In this document: one piece after another, positions 10,371-21,856 of the stretch
Position numbering within the stretch: the first letter of the stretch is position 1
Layout: every line of letters starts with the position of its first letter
Assembly (NCBI RefSeq): GCF_001729485.1
Contig: NZ_CP017157.1
Span: 8,122,001 to 8,186,000, forward strand
Direction: 5' to 3'
Source of the DNA: Streptomyces lydicus
GTDB lineage: Bacteria > Actinomycetota > Actinomycetes > Streptomycetales > Streptomycetaceae
Length of the DNA: 64,000 bases
Program-made: the position numbers and the translations under genes
The notes under the pieces: generated by a model
Databases searched by the model: none
Seen by the model: only the letters and a program-made list of their open reading frames with translations
Told to the model about the DNA's origin: nothing

Positions 10371-11879
10371 CTAGTACGAGAAGGCCATCGGCCGGTCGGC
10401 GTCCGTGCTGTCGCCGCCGATCTTGGTGGGCGGGTTGAGGTCGGCGTCGCTGAGCTCCTGGGGGCCGGCCTTGATGTACTTCACCAGCAGCTTGACCTCG
10501 ATGACGGCGAGGATCGCGTAGAGCGTGGTGAAGACGATCATCGAGGTGAGCACCTCGCCCTGCGAGACGCCCGGGGAGACCGCGTCCGAAGTGCGCAGCA
10601 CGCCGTAGACGACCCAGGGCTGGCGGCCCGTCTCGGTGAAGATCCAGCCCCAGGAGTTCGCCAGCAGCGGGAAACCGAGCGTGACGAAGGCCAGCGACCA
10701 GTACCACTTGCTCAGCCGGGCGCCGAGCACCCTGTTCTTGGTGAGCGCGAGGAGCGGTGGTTCCTCGTCCCCCGTCCGCAGCCCCGGCGCCAGCCAGAAC
10801 TTCTTACGAGTGAGCCAGAGCCCGGCGAGCCCGATGGCGAACGACGACATGCCGAAGCCGATCATCCAGCGGAAGCCCCAGTAGGCGACCGGGATGTTGG
10901 GCCGGTAGTCGCCGGGGCCGAACTTCTGCTGCTCGGCCTTGTTGACGTCGTTGATGCCGGGGACCGGCGAGCTGAAGTCGTTGTGCGCGAGGAACGAGAG
11001 CAGGCCGGGAACCTCGATGGCGACCTTGTTGTGGCCCTGGTCGACGTCGCCGTAGGCGAAGACCGAGAACGGCGCCGGCTCTTCCTTGTCCCACAGCGCC
11101 TCGGCGGCTGCCATCTTCATCGGCTGCTGCTTGAACATGACCTTGCCGAGCGAGTCGCCGCTGATCGCGGTGAGGACGCCGGCGATGACCAGGGTTATCA
11201 GCCCGAGCCGCAGCGAGGTCCGCATGACCTTGATGTGCTTCTTGCGCATCAGGTGGAAGGCGGAGATGCCGACCATGAACGCGGCGCCGGTCAGGAAGGC
11301 CGCGGTCAGCGTGTGGAAGACGACGACCAGGGTGGTGTCCTGGGTCAGCACCTTCCAGAAGTCGGTGAGTTCGGCCCGCCCGTTGGCGGCGTTGTACCGG
11401 TAGCCGACCGGGTGCTGCATCCAGGAGTTCGCGGCCAGGATGAAGTACGCCGAGAGGATCGTGCCGATCGAGACCATCCACATGCAGAAGCAGTGGATCT
11501 TCTTGGGCAGCTTGTCCCAGCCGAAGATCCACAGACCGATGAAGGTGGACTCGAAGAAGAAGGCGATCAGGGCCTCGAAGGCCAGCGGGGCGCCGAAGAC
11601 GTCACCGACGAACCGCGAGTAGTCGGACCAGTTCATGCCGAACTGGAACTCCTGGACGATGCCGGTGACGACACCCATCGCGATGTTGATCAGGAACAGC
11701 TTGCCCCAGAACTTGGTGGCCTTGAGGTAGTTCTCCTTGCCCGTTCGCACCCATGCGGTCTCAAGTCCGGCCACCAGAGCGGCGAGGGAGATCGTCAAGG
11801 GGACAAACAGGAAGTGGTAGACGGTCGTGATGCCGAATTGCCATCGCGCCAGTGTCTCTGGCGCCAACGCCAGTTCCAC
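10371..11879 (-). CDS. cydA: Cytochrome bd oxidase subunit I
   Basis: A 502-residue polytopic membrane protein that carries the haems b558, b595 and d of cytochrome bd and reduces oxygen to water with quinol electrons. The family N-terminus (ARWQFGITTVYHFLFVPLTI) holds the haem-ligand histidine, and the quinol-oxidase hallmark GRQPW occurs in TGRQPWVVYGVLRT. Start is a GTG at 11879 with AGGAG seven bases upstream (the stretch AGGAGAGCAAGGC). It heads the operon; a perfect Rex operator lies about 90 bp upstream, implying NADH/NAD-responsive control. Confidence 0.97.
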   Translation of the reverse strand: MELALAPETLARWQFGITTVYHFLFVPLTISLAALVAGLETAWVRTGKENYLKATKFWGKLFLINIAMGVVTGIVQEFQFGMNWSDYSRFVGDVFGAPLAFEALIAFFFESTFIGLWIFGWDKLPKKIHCFCMWMVSIGTILSAYFILAANSWMQHPVGYRYNAANGRAELTDFWKVLTQDTTLVVVFHTLTAAFLTGAAFMVGISAFHLMRKKHIKVMRTSLRLGLITLVIAGVLTAISGDSLGKVMFKQQPMKMAAAEALWDKEEPAPFSVFAYGDVDQGHNKVAIEVPGLLSFLAHNDFSSPVPGINDVNKAEQQKFGPGDYRPNIPVAYWGFRWMIGFGMSSFAIGLAGLWLTRKKFWLAPGLRTGDEEPPLLALTKNRVLGARLSKWYWSLAFVTLGFPLLANSWGWIFTETGRQPWVVYGVLRTSDAVSPGVSQGEVLTSMIVFTTLYAILAVIEVKLLVKYIKAGPQELSDADLNPPTKIGGDSTDADRPMAFSY

Positions 11880-12140
11880 GCCTTGCTCTCCTTACGTCGC
11901 CATTGCCTTGGGAGGCAATGTCCCTTTTGCGTCACATAAAGCGGTACATACCGGGACGGGCTTGTGAACGCGTTCACATTCACAAGCAATTATCTCCCAT
12001 CACTTCTCAGCCATAACGGCGGGGGTGCGTGACGGCCATCACGGCCGAATTCATGCCCTCTACACATGTGGGGCGGAGGCGCACATCGCCCCCGGAAGCC
12101 CTCTTCCGCCGAGCTTCAACATATTGTTGAATTCGGCCCC
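11880..12140 (-). promoter_or_regulatory. cydABCD promoter/leader region with Rex operator
   Basis: This 261-bp gap separates cydA from the divergent cyclophilin-like gene. It contains the Rex operator at 11963-11978 and is less GC-rich than its surroundings (for example ACAAGCAATTATCTCCCATC on the plus strand), as expected of a promoter. No further gene was seen in it. Confidence 0.7.
11963..11978. promoter_or_regulatory. Rex operator (ROP)
   Basis: Perfect 16-bp inverted repeat TGTGAACGCGTTCACA. It matches the Rex operator described for the Streptomyces cydABCD and nuo genes (TGTGAAC, short spacer, GTTCACA). Rex is a redox repressor released when NADH rises, so the cyd operon should be induced on oxygen limitation. 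It is 84 bp upstream of the cydA start. Confidence 0.93.
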
Positions 12141-12509
12141 ATGAAGATCCGCCTCAGCTGGCCCGCAGGGCACGTGACCGCAACGCTCGACGACACCCCG
12201 ACCGCCGCGGCGCTCCTCGCCGCCCTGCCGGTCGACTCCACCGCCCACACCTGGGGCGAGGAGGTCTACTTCGACACCGGCCTCGCCCCCGCGCTGGAGG
12301 CCGACGCCCGCGAGGTCGTCGAACCCGGCACGGTCGCCTTCTGGCCCCCGGGCAACGCCCTCGCCCTCCCCTACGGCCCGACACCGATGTCCGAGGGCGA
12401 CGAGCCACGGCTCGCCTCCGCCTGCAACGTGCTGGGCCGCATCGACGGCGACCCGCGCGCGCTGGCCACCGTCCGCAGCGGCGACCCGATCCGCGTACAA
12501 AAAGCCTGA
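12141..12509 (+). CDS. Cyclophilin-like fold protein
   Basis: A 122-residue protein resembling the TM1367-type cyclophilin-like beta-barrel family (formerly DUF369). The start MKIRLSWPAGHVTATLDDTPTAAALLAALP and the block WGEEVYFDTGL...VEPGTVAFWPPGNALALPYGPTP are typical. The family adopts a cyclophilin-like barrel but is not proven to be a prolyl isomerase, so function is open. The ATG at 12141 is chosen because family homology begins there; upstream in-frame residues look non-coding. It converges on the aminotransferase gene, sharing a bidirectional hairpin. Confidence 0.75.
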   Translation: MKIRLSWPAGHVTATLDDTPTAAALLAALPVDSTAHTWGEEVYFDTGLAPALEADAREVVEPGTVAFWPPGNALALPYGPTPMSEGDEPRLASACNVLGRIDGDPRALATVRSGDPIRVQKA

Positions 12510-12536
12510 GGCCGCGGGTCAGGGACCCACGGCCTC
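12508..12536. terminator. Bidirectional terminator hairpin
   Basis: Stem of 13 bp with one mismatch (12508-12520 with 12524-12536) and a 3-base loop. It lies between the stop of the cyclophilin-like gene and the converging hisC-type gene, so it can end transcripts from both sides. Confidence 0.65.
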
Positions 12537-12578
12537 GATGCAAGGTCTTACCGCGGCTTGCTCACCGCGTCACAGCGC

Positions 12579-13658
12579 TTACAGCGCCTTGCGAAAGTCC
12601 TCCGCGGCCTGCAGGAACAGGTCCATGGCCGGGCTCTCGCCGATCGTGACCCGGACCCCCTCGCCGGCGAACGGCCGCACGATCACGCCGGCCCGCTCAC
12701 AAGCCGCCGCGAAGTCGGTCGTACGGTCCCCCAGCCGCAGCCAGACGAAGTTGGCGTGCGACTCGGGGACCGTCCAGCCCTGCCCGAGCAGCGCCTCGGC
12801 CACCCGCGCACGCTCGGCCACCAGCGTCTCGACCCGCTCCATCAGCGCCGTCTCGCTGCGCAGCGACGCCACCGCCGCCTCCTGCGCGAGCTGGCTGACC
12901 CCGAACGGCACCGCCGTCTTGCGCAGCGCGGCGGCCACGTCGTCGTGTCCCACCGCGAAGCCCACCCGCAGCCCCGCCAGGCCGTACGCCTTGGAGAAGG
13001 TACGCAGCACACACACGTTGGGCCGGTCCCGGTAGAGGTCGATGCCGTCCGGCACCTCGGGGTCCCGGATGAACTCGCGGTACGCCTCGTCCAGCACCAC
13101 CAGCACGTCGTCCGGCACCCGGTCCAGGAAGGACTCCAGCTCCGCACGGCGCACGACGGTGCCGGTGGGGTTGTTGGGGTTGCAGACGAAGATCAGCCGG
13201 GTGCGGTCGGTGATCGCGGCGAGCATCGCGTCCAGGTCGTGCACCTCGCCGGAGGTCAGCGGGACCGGCACGGACGTGGCACCGGAGACCTGGGTGATGA
13301 TCGGGTACGCCTCGAACGACCGCCAGGCGTAGATCACTTCGTCGCCGGGCCCGGCCGTCGACTGGACCAGCTGCTGGGCCACGCCCACCGAGCCGGTACC
13401 GGTCGCCAGGTGCTCCACCGGCACCGAGAACCGCTCGGACAGCTCCGCCACCAGGCCGGTACACGCGAGGTCCGGGTAGCGGTTGAAGGAGCCGGCCGCG
13501 GTCACCGCGCGCTCCAGGACACCGGGAAGCGGCGGATAGGGGTTCTCGTTGGAGGACAGCTTGTAGGTGACCGGGCCGCCGGCCGGCGCCGGCCGGCCGG
13601 GCTTGTAGGTCGGGATGCCGTCCAGCGCAGCACGCAGTTTCGGGGTCTTCTCGCTCAC
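12579..13658 (-). CDS. hisC: Histidinol-phosphate aminotransferase-type PLP enzyme
   Basis: A 359-residue fold-type I aminotransferase of the HisC family. Motifs include [16 protein letters not shown] at the N-terminus, the substrate/PLP region [13 protein letters not shown], and the Schiff-base lysine in [16 protein letters not shown] (near residue 222). HisC converts imidazole-acetol phosphate and glutamate to histidinol phosphate, or serves aromatic amino acids. It stands alone rather than in a his operon, so it may be the second HisC/aromatic aminotransferase copy common in Streptomyces. Start is the GTG at 13658 with a strong GAGGAGG 8 bases upstream; upstream residues are not family-like. 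Confidence 0.88.
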   Translation of the reverse strand: MSEKTPKLRAALDGIPTYKPGRPAPAGGPVTYKLSSNENPYPPLPGVLERAVTAAGSFNRYPDLACTGLVAELSERFSVPVEHLATGTGSVGVAQQLVQSTAGPGDEVIYAWRSFEAYPIITQVSGATSVPVPLTSGEVHDLDAMLAAITDRTRLIFVCNPNNPTGTVVRRAELESFLDRVPDDVLVVLDEAYREFIRDPEVPDGIDLYRDRPNVCVLRTFSKAYGLAGLRVGFAVGHDDVAAALRKTAVPFGVSQLAQEAAVASLRSETALMERVETLVAERARVAEALLGQGWTVPESHANFVWLRLGDRTTDFAAACERAGVIVRPFAGEGVRVTIGESPAMDLFLQAAEDFRKAL

Positions 13659-14073
13659 CGCAGGTCCTCCTCGACCGTCCCGCTCGTCTCCAATACTGCA
13701 CACCTTATGAGGATTGACCCGTTCGGCGGCAGACCCGACGGCCGGCGGAACCGCCTCACGGGCCTTCCCCGGGCCCGGGCCGGACGCGCGGGAACCCCGC
13801 GCGAGGCGACCGGGGGCGCGCTCCATGAGCCTCTGCGCGCCGGTGGCTCACGCCGTGGCGCGCATCCCCCGTCAAGGTGACTTGAGACCTCTTCGAGACC
13901 TGGACGGATCGACAGGCGAAGACAGCAAATCTCCCCCAGAATGATCGATCTTAACGCCAACTTACTTTGTTTCACAGGTAATTGACGGTTGATCACCTTG
14001 CAGAAACGTGCCTTTCCGCAGTCGTAGGCCGAGCCCCGCGAATGGCCCTACCGAGCCCTACTATCGGCTCGCC
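13659..14073. other. Intergenic region, hisC-type / LacI divergent promoters
   Basis: 415 bp without a convincing gene. It must hold the promoters of the two divergent genes. The stretch 13930-14000 is AT-rich for this genome (for example TCTTAACGCCAACTTACTTT), fitting a promoter. I could not define a LacI-type operator. Confidence 0.5.
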
Positions 14074-15174
14074 ATGACAGCAGCAGGGAAGCACCAGGTG
14101 AGCCGGTCAACCGGTCGCCGGCTGGGGCGGGCGGGCATCCGGGACGTGGCCGCCGCAGCCGGTGTGTCGATCACGACCGTCTCCGACGCGCTCAACGGCA
14201 AGGGCCGGCTTCCGGATGCCACCCGTAGCCACGTCCGCGAGGTGGCCGACCGGCTGGGCTACCGCCCGTCCGCAGCCGCCCGCACCCTCCGTACCGGCAA
14301 GTCCGGCCTCCTCGGCCTGACCGTGACCACGTACGGGGATGAACCTTTCACCTTCACCGAATTCGCGTACTTCGCCGAGATGGCCAGAGCCGCCACCTCC
14401 GCGGCCCTGGCCCGCGGATACGCGCTGGTCATCCTCCCCGCGACCTCCCGCCACGACGTGTGGTCCAACGTCGCCCTGGACGGCACCGTCGTCATCGACC
14501 CCGCCGACGGGGACCCGGTCGTCACCGAACTCGTCCGGCACGGGATCCCCGTCGTCTCCGACGGCCGCCCCGGCGGCGCCCTGCCGGTCACCGGCTGGGT
14601 CGACAACGACCACGAGGCCGCCGTACTCGGCCTGCTCGATCACCTCGCCGACGCCGGCGCCCGCCGCATCGGCCTGCTCACGGGCACGACCACCGACACC
14701 TACACCCGGCTGTCGACCACCGCCTACCTGCGCTGGTGCGAGCGGGTCGGCCAGGATCCGGTCTACGAGTCCTACCCCGCGCACGACCCGTGCGCGGGCG
14801 CCGTCGCGGCCGACCGGCTGCTCGCCCGCCCGGACCGGCCGGACGCCGTCTACGGCCTCTTCGACCCCAACGGCACCGACCTGCTCGCCGCGGCCCGGCG
14901 CTACGGCCTGCGGGTGCCGGAGGACCTGCTGCTGGTCTGCTGCAGCGAGTCCACCGTCTACGCCACCACCGAGCCGCCCATCACCACCCTGTCCCTCAAG
15001 CCGCGCCGCATCGGCACCGCCGTCGTCCAGATCCTCATCGACGCCATCGAAGGACTCGACAACGGGCGGCCCATCGAACAGGTGATACCGACCGATCTGA
15101 TCGTGCGGACCTCGTCCCAGCGACGGTCGCCCCGGACGACCGTCAGCCCGCCACGAGGTCCCTCCGGTGACTGA
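14074..15174 (+). CDS. LacI-family transcriptional regulator
   Basis: A 366-residue regulator with an N-terminal LacI helix-turn-helix (IRDVAAAAGVSITTVSDALNG, about residues 23-43, then RPSAAARTLRTGKSG) and a periplasmic-binding-protein-like sensor domain. The sensor contains VVIDPADGDPVVTELVRHGIPVV and the C-terminal VPEDLLLVCCSES. The effector is probably a sugar or nucleoside-type ligand, not identifiable here. The ATG at 14074 leaves a short basic head before the HTH. No sugar-transport genes adjoin it, so its targets are elsewhere or it is autoregulatory. Confidence 0.9.
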   Translation: MTAAGKHQVSRSTGRRLGRAGIRDVAAAAGVSITTVSDALNGKGRLPDATRSHVREVADRLGYRPSAAARTLRTGKSGLLGLTVTTYGDEPFTFTEFAYFAEMARAATSAALARGYALVILPATSRHDVWSNVALDGTVVIDPADGDPVVTELVRHGIPVVSDGRPGGALPVTGWVDNDHEAAVLGLLDHLADAGARRIGLLTGTTTDTYTRLSTTAYLRWCERVGQDPVYESYPAHDPCAGAVAADRLLARPDRPDAVYGLFDPNGTDLLAAARRYGLRVPEDLLLVCCSESTVYATTEPPITTLSLKPRRIGTAVVQILIDAIEGLDNGRPIEQVIPTDLIVRTSSQRRSPRTTVSPPRGPSGD

Positions 15175-15470
15175 GAGCCTGTCTTTGCACCCCGGTCCGA
15201 CCGGGCCAGGGGTCCAAGGGCAGGCTCCGCGCGTCGCCCGGACGACGTCTTACGGGCGTACCGGTCCGTGCCGGACGCCCCACCGTGCAGGAAAAAACAG
15301 GTCGATCACGGCACAAATCATCCGTGAATGCCTGGCTTTGCGGGATTGACCACCCCCGGGTGCGTCACAACCCGCGACCGGCATTCCTATGATGGGCGGA
15401 CGACACCGCGGACCGCCGTCGACCAGGCAAAGGTCCGAGAGGTGCAGGCGGCGCGACGGTGGAGGGGTCG

Positions 15471-16619
15471 ATGACTCAGGGGGCCAGTCAGGGACCCATG
15501 GTGTGGACCATGGGGGGACAGACTCCGGAGTCCGCTCCGTTGCCCGGAGCGCCTTCCGGCGTGCCCGCCGGAGCCCCCGTTCCGCCCGTCGGTCCGCCGC
15601 TCCACCTGCCCGCCGGCACGCCGGCCCCGCCCGCCGCGCCCCCCGTGGCGCCGCCCGCGCCGCCGGCCGAGCTCCCCGAGGACTACACCCCGACCGCCCG
15701 CGACCTCCCGGTCGTCACCCCGGGCCGTACGGACACCCTCATCGACCACCAGGCCGTCGTCCCGGTGCCCGAGGCCGCGAGCGAGTCCGACGCGCCCGAG
15801 GGCATGGGCCCGCTGTACGTCGTCGGCGATGTGCATGGCTACTACGACGAGCTGCGCGAGGCGCTGGCCGCCGAGGGCCTGATCGACGCGGACGGCAACT
15901 GGGCGGCCGGCAACGCCCGGCTCTGGTTCCTCGGCGACTTCACCGACCGCGGCCCGGACGGCATCGGCGTCATCGACCTGGTCATGCAGCTCTCCGCCCA
16001 GGCCGCGGCGGCCGGCGGCTACTGCAAGGCGCTGATGGGCAACCACGAGCTCCTGCTGCTGGGCGCCAAGCGGTTCGGCGACACCCCCGTCCAGTCAGGG
16101 GCCGGCACCGCCTCCTTCCAGGCCGCCTGGCTCCTCAACGGCGGCCAGAAGACCGACATGGACCGCCTGGAGGACCACCACCTCCAGTGGATGGCTCGGC
16201 TGGACGCGGTGATGGAGGAGGACGGGCACCTGCTGGTGCACTCCGACACCACCGCCTACCTGGAATACGGCGACTCCATCGAGGCCGTCAACGACACCGT
16301 CCACGACGTGCTGACCCGCAGCGACGCCGACGAAGTGTGGGACCTCTTCCGCAAGTTCACCAAGCGCTTCGCGTTCCGCGACGACTCCGGTTCGCAGGCC
16401 GTACGCGAGCTCCTGGACGCCTACGGCGGCGACCGGGTCGTCCACGGCCACAGCCCGATCCCGTATCTGCTGGGCGAGGTGGGCACGGAGGACGGCGAGG
16501 GCGACGGCATCGCGGTCGACGGACCGCACGTCTACGCCGACGGGCTGGCGATCGCCATGGACGGCGGCGTCACAATGGCCGGAAAACTGCTGGTCGTGCA
16601 ACTCCCCCTGGCCGGCTGA
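15471..16619 (+). CDS. Calcineurin-like metallophosphoesterase
   Basis: A 382-residue phosphoesterase. The first ~110 residues are Pro/Ala-rich and probably disordered. The catalytic domain has the dimetal motifs GDVHGYYDEL (near 119), LGDFTDRGPDG, GNHELLLLG and VHGHSPIPYL, in the order and spacing of the PPP-like/ApaH-like calcineurin superfamily. It likely hydrolyses phosphoester or diadenosine-type substrates; the substrate is unknown. Start is the ATG at 15471 with GGAGGGG six bases upstream; an in-frame GTG four codons earlier overlaps that ribosome site and is less likely. Confidence 0.88.
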   Translation: MTQGASQGPMVWTMGGQTPESAPLPGAPSGVPAGAPVPPVGPPLHLPAGTPAPPAAPPVAPPAPPAELPEDYTPTARDLPVVTPGRTDTLIDHQAVVPVPEAASESDAPEGMGPLYVVGDVHGYYDELREALAAEGLIDADGNWAAGNARLWFLGDFTDRGPDGIGVIDLVMQLSAQAAAAGGYCKALMGNHELLLLGAKRFGDTPVQSGAGTASFQAAWLLNGGQKTDMDRLEDHHLQWMARLDAVMEEDGHLLVHSDTTAYLEYGDSIEAVNDTVHDVLTRSDADEVWDLFRKFTKRFAFRDDSGSQAVRELLDAYGGDRVVHGHSPIPYLLGEVGTEDGEGDGIAVDGPHVYADGLAIAMDGGVTMAGKLLVVQLPLAG

Positions 16620-16849
16620 GAGTTTCCCGAGCGGGTCTGCTGCGGGCTCACGGACGGTCGTTCAACGACGGAACACGGCGGCGCCACGGGCGGAATCCGG
16701 TCGTGGCATTACTCAATTCCGCAAACTCTCTGTCACCACGTGCCGGAGTCGCTCTACCATCGGTCTATCCGTAGCAGGCTCTCCTCCGTTTCCGCCCACT
16801 GCCCGGCCCACGCCGGCCGTACGGCCCTACGGAGCATCGGGGGATGCAC

Positions 16850-17752
16850 ATGAACAGCGCTCCGCACCTGCTGAACGAGGACCGCGCGGAATTCGCGCGG
16901 CTCCTTGATGAGGCGCTGCGTACCGCCGCCTACCGCCCGGACGGCACCGACGCCGCCGCGGGAAAGCACCTCAATACCGAGCAGTTGCGCACGATGGCGC
17001 TCAGCGCGACCACCGCCATCGCCGCCTGCGCCACGGCCGAATACCAGCGTTACGTCCAGCTCCGCACCGAGTTGCGTACGCCGGTGTCCGCCACGTCCGG
17101 CGCCGGCGCGAGAGGCCAGGAGGCGGCGACCGCCGCCGAGGGGGATGCGGGACCGGCCACCGTGACGGCGGCGGGGGAGGCCGAAACCCCCGGGGCCGGG
17201 CTGGCCGCGGTGATCGCGGTGCTCGCCCCGGTCCTCGCGGGCATCGCCGCCGTCCTCTTCCTGCTCATCGGCTATGTGCTGCGAGCGGTCAACCCGGACA
17301 AGTCGCTGGCGCAGCCGCTGATCAGCGTCGGCTGGGTCTTCGCGGCACTCACCGCCGCCGGCACGCTCGTCGCGATGGTCGGCCTGGTCATCACGGCACT
17401 GCGCAACGGCCCCTCCGACCGGTCCTCCAGAACCGACGAGTTGGGCGAGGCCCTGGACGACGCCCGCGAGACCTGGCGGCGCGCCCTCCTGGAGCGTGGT
17501 CTGCTGCCGTTCCTCCGCGAGGCGCTGGCGGACCCGTCGGCCCGTCCGGAGGTGGACCCCGTCCGCTACGTCCCACGCCACACCACGGCCCCGGAGAGCC
17601 GTATCCCCACGCTCGGCTACACCCGCCCCGAGTTCACCAGCCCGGACAGCGGCTCGTCGGGCTCCCGCCCGCGCTACTCCAGCCCGAACTACTCCAGCCC
17701 GGAGTACGGCGCCGGCCCCGAACACGACGGCCCGGACCGGACACCGGACTGA
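16850..17752 (+). CDS. Streptomyces hypothetical membrane protein (two TM)
   Basis: A 300-residue protein of unknown function. A helical N-terminal part (LNEDRAEFARLLDEALRTAAY) is followed by an Ala-rich linker, two adjacent membrane helices (about 120-147 and 162-184), a helical cytoplasmic segment, and a low-complexity tail with repeats of YSSPNYSSPEYG type. I do not recognise a characterised domain. The ATG at 16850 is favoured because GGGGG lies six bases upstream; the ATG at 16844 abuts that sequence. It converges on thiC. Confidence 0.7.
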   Translation: MNSAPHLLNEDRAEFARLLDEALRTAAYRPDGTDAAAGKHLNTEQLRTMALSATTAIAACATAEYQRYVQLRTELRTPVSATSGAGARGQEAATAAEGDAGPATVTAAGEAETPGAGLAAVIAVLAPVLAGIAAVLFLLIGYVLRAVNPDKSLAQPLISVGWVFAALTAAGTLVAMVGLVITALRNGPSDRSSRTDELGEALDDARETWRRALLERGLLPFLREALADPSARPEVDPVRYVPRHTTAPESRIPTLGYTRPEFTSPDSGSSGSRPRYSSPNYSSPEYGAGPEHDGPDRTPD

Positions 17753-17780
17753 CCGCTCGGGGCCGGCCGGGGAGCCCGGC

Positions 17781-17814
17781 CCGGGTGGTTCCGTCCGGCG
17801 ACGGAGCCACCCGG
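17781..17814. terminator. Bidirectional terminator hairpin
   Basis: A 15-bp stem (17781-17795 with 17800-17814) with a single G-U wobble and a 4-base loop, between the stop codons of the two-TM protein (plus) and thiC (minus). Suited to end both transcripts. Confidence 0.75.
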
Positions 17815-17820
17815 TGGCGC

Positions 17821-19757
<1,937 letters not shown>

Positions 19758-19836
19758 TTGCAAAGGTGGCACCACGGTAGCGGCCGATGTGGCGGGGTGA
19801 ACAGGGGGCCCCAGCAGTTGTTGGGATGATCGGGCG

Positions 19837-21201
19837 GTGACCCTGCACGAGTCCCACTCCCATCCCGCCGCCCATTCCCACGCCCACAGTCATGGACCCG
19901 CTGCACCTGTCTCCCGGCATCTGCGCAAGGTCATCGCGGCGGTGCTGATCCCGTTCGCGGCCGCGGTGGCGGTCGGCCTGATCGTGCTCTGGCCGGGCGG
20001 CGCGCCGCCTCACAAGCCGTCCGGCGTCGGCTTCGACCAGCCCACCGAGAAGGCGCACGTGATCAAGGTGGTGGAGGTGAACTGCGCGGATGTGCATGCC
20101 GAGCAGCAGCCCCAGCCGCCGTCGCCGACGGGTCAACAGCCGAGCGGGGGAGCGGCCAAGGGCAGGTCGTGCGAGCAGGCCACGATCAAGGTCACCACGG
20201 GCCAGAACACCGGGCGCACCTTCCGGACAGTGGTGACGCCGGACGCCTTGCGGCACTACACGACCGGGCAGGACGTGGTGGTGGCGTACTCCCCCAAAGC
20301 GCCCAGGGAGTTGCAGTACTCGGTCAGCGATGTCGACCGGTCCCTCCCGATGTGGATACTGGCCGCGATCTTCGCGTTGGCGGTGGTGATCGTCGGCCGG
20401 CTGCGCGGCGTCCTCGCACTGGTCGCGCTGGCAGCCAGCTTCGTCGTGCTGACCCTGTTCATCCTCCCGGCGATCCTCCAGGGCTCCGATCCGCTGGTGG
20501 TGGCGGTCGTCGGGGGCAGCGCGATCATGCTGATCGCGCTGTACATGTGCCACGGACTGACCGCCCGTACGTCGGTGGCGGTGCTCGGCACCCTGGCCTC
20601 GCTGGTGCTGATCGCGCTGCTCGGATCGGTCTTCATCAACTGGGCGCTGCTGACCGGCAATACGGACGACACCACCGGGCTGGTGCACGGCCTGTATCCG
20701 GACATCGAGATCCGCGGTCTCCTGCTGGCGGGGATCATCATCGGGTCGCTGGGTGTGCTCGACGACGTGACGGTGACCCAGACCGCCGCGGTCTGGGAGC
20801 TGAAGGAGGCGGATCCGTCGGCGGGCTGGCGCAAGCTGTACGGCTCGGCGATGCGGATCGGCCGGGACCACATCGCTTCCGTCGTCAACACCCTCGTTCT
20901 GGCCTACGCGGGCGCCGCACTCCCGTTGCTTTTGCTGTTTTCGATCGCACAGAGCAGCGTCGGCACGGTCGCCACGAGCGAGGTGGTCGCCGAGGAGATC
21001 GTCCGCACGCTGGTCGGCAGCATCGGGCTCGTCGCCTCGGTGCCGCTGACGACGCTGCTCGCGGCCCTGGTCGTCTCGGCGGACCGCCGGAGCGAGGGCA
21101 CGCGGGAGACGCGGGGGTCGGACGCGGCGGGCGGGGGTGGGGCCCCGGCCGGCGGCAGGGCGGCCCGGCGCGGCGGCCACGGCCGGCGACGCAAGCGCTG
21201 A
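19837..21201 (+). CDS. YibE/F-family multipass membrane protein
   Basis: A 454-residue protein of the YibE/F family, function unknown. The N-terminus is histidine-rich (HESHSHPAAHSHAHSHG), which could bind metal, followed by one membrane helix, an extracytoplasmic region of about 130 residues, and seven more helices. Family blocks include IEIRGLLLAGIIIGSLGVLDDVTVTQ and VNTLVLAYAGAALPLLLLF. Start is the GTG at 19837. It is divergent from thiC and its promoter must lie beside the riboswitch leader. Confidence 0.88.
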   Translation: MTLHESHSHPAAHSHAHSHGPAAPVSRHLRKVIAAVLIPFAAAVAVGLIVLWPGGAPPHKPSGVGFDQPTEKAHVIKVVEVNCADVHAEQQPQPPSPTGQQPSGGAAKGRSCEQATIKVTTGQNTGRTFRTVVTPDALRHYTTGQDVVVAYSPKAPRELQYSVSDVDRSLPMWILAAIFALAVVIVGRLRGVLALVALAASFVVLTLFILPAILQGSDPLVVAVVGGSAIMLIALYMCHGLTARTSVAVLGTLASLVLIALLGSVFINWALLTGNTDDTTGLVHGLYPDIEIRGLLLAGIIIGSLGVLDDVTVTQTAAVWELKEADPSAGWRKLYGSAMRIGRDHIASVVNTLVLAYAGAALPLLLLFSIAQSSVGTVATSEVVAEEIVRTLVGSIGLVASVPLTTLLAALVVSADRRSEGTRETRGSDAAGGGGAPAGGRAARRGGHGRRRKR

Positions 21202-21329
21202 GGGGCGGCGCGCGGACGTGTACGACGTGCGCGCGGGCGGCGCGTCGGGCAGGGGCCGGCCCGTCAGGGCGGTTGGCGGGCCCTGGGCGGGGTCAGCGCG
21301 CCGAGCGGGGCGGCGGAGCCGGGACGGGC

Positions 21330-21752
21330 TCAGCCCGCCGGGGCCTCCGTCAGGATCCGGTCGAGTACGGCCTCCAGCGTGTCGCAGACCTCTTCCTCAC
21401 CGAGCGGTACCAGCCGGTCCGTACGGTCCAGGAAGGCCACCAGCGGCGCCGCGCTGACCTTGAACAGGGCGCGCTCGCTGCCCACTTGGAGGTTGATGAA
21501 GACCTCGCCGAGGTGCTCGGGGGAGGCCGGCTCGATCCGCACGTCGCCCTCCCCGGACGGGCGGCTCAGTCCGTCCAGCAGCAACTCACGGCCGAACGCC
21601 CAGGTGACGGGAGCGTCGCCGGGCAGGTCGAAGGTGAGGCGGACGGCGTACGGATCGGCGCGGTCGAAGTCCAGCCCCACCGGGATCCGGAACGCGAGCT
21701 CCTCCGAGACGACGAAGCTCATGATCACTTCTGCCTGAACTGTGTCGGTCAT
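21330..21752 (-). CDS. ssgA: Sporulation-specific cell-division activator SsgA
   Basis: A 140-residue SsgA-like protein. These actinomycete proteins direct septum and cell-wall assembly; SsgA activates sporulation-specific division. The sequence follows the family along its whole length: MTDTVQAEVIMSFVVSEELAFRIPV, then TWAFGRELLLDGL and FLDRTDRLVPLGEE. I assign SsgA rather than another SALP because the gene follows ssgR and lies beside a YibE/F gene and thiC, the arrangement I recall for the ssgRA locus. The ATG at 21752 matches the family start; an upstream ATG at 21818 adds unrelated residues. It contains no TTA codon. Confidence 0.9.
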   Translation of the reverse strand: MTDTVQAEVIMSFVVSEELAFRIPVGLDFDRADPYAVRLTFDLPGDAPVTWAFGRELLLDGLSRPSGEGDVRIEPASPEHLGEVFINLQVGSERALFKVSAAPLVAFLDRTDRLVPLGEEEVCDTLEAVLDRILTEAPAG

Positions 21753-21856
21753 CAACCACTGCCCCGCACTTGATCGGAGATGGCCGGGAAACATCCCCCA
21801 TAGCCCTATGGACGCCATCGTCTGCCACGTGCGGACGGATCACAAGGAGTGAGTTT

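Noticed and set aside
12171..12180. CACGTGACC as a possible parS core
   Set aside because: Flanks (GGG...ACC) do not match GTTT/AAAC; several other CACGTG hexamers in the window likewise fail.
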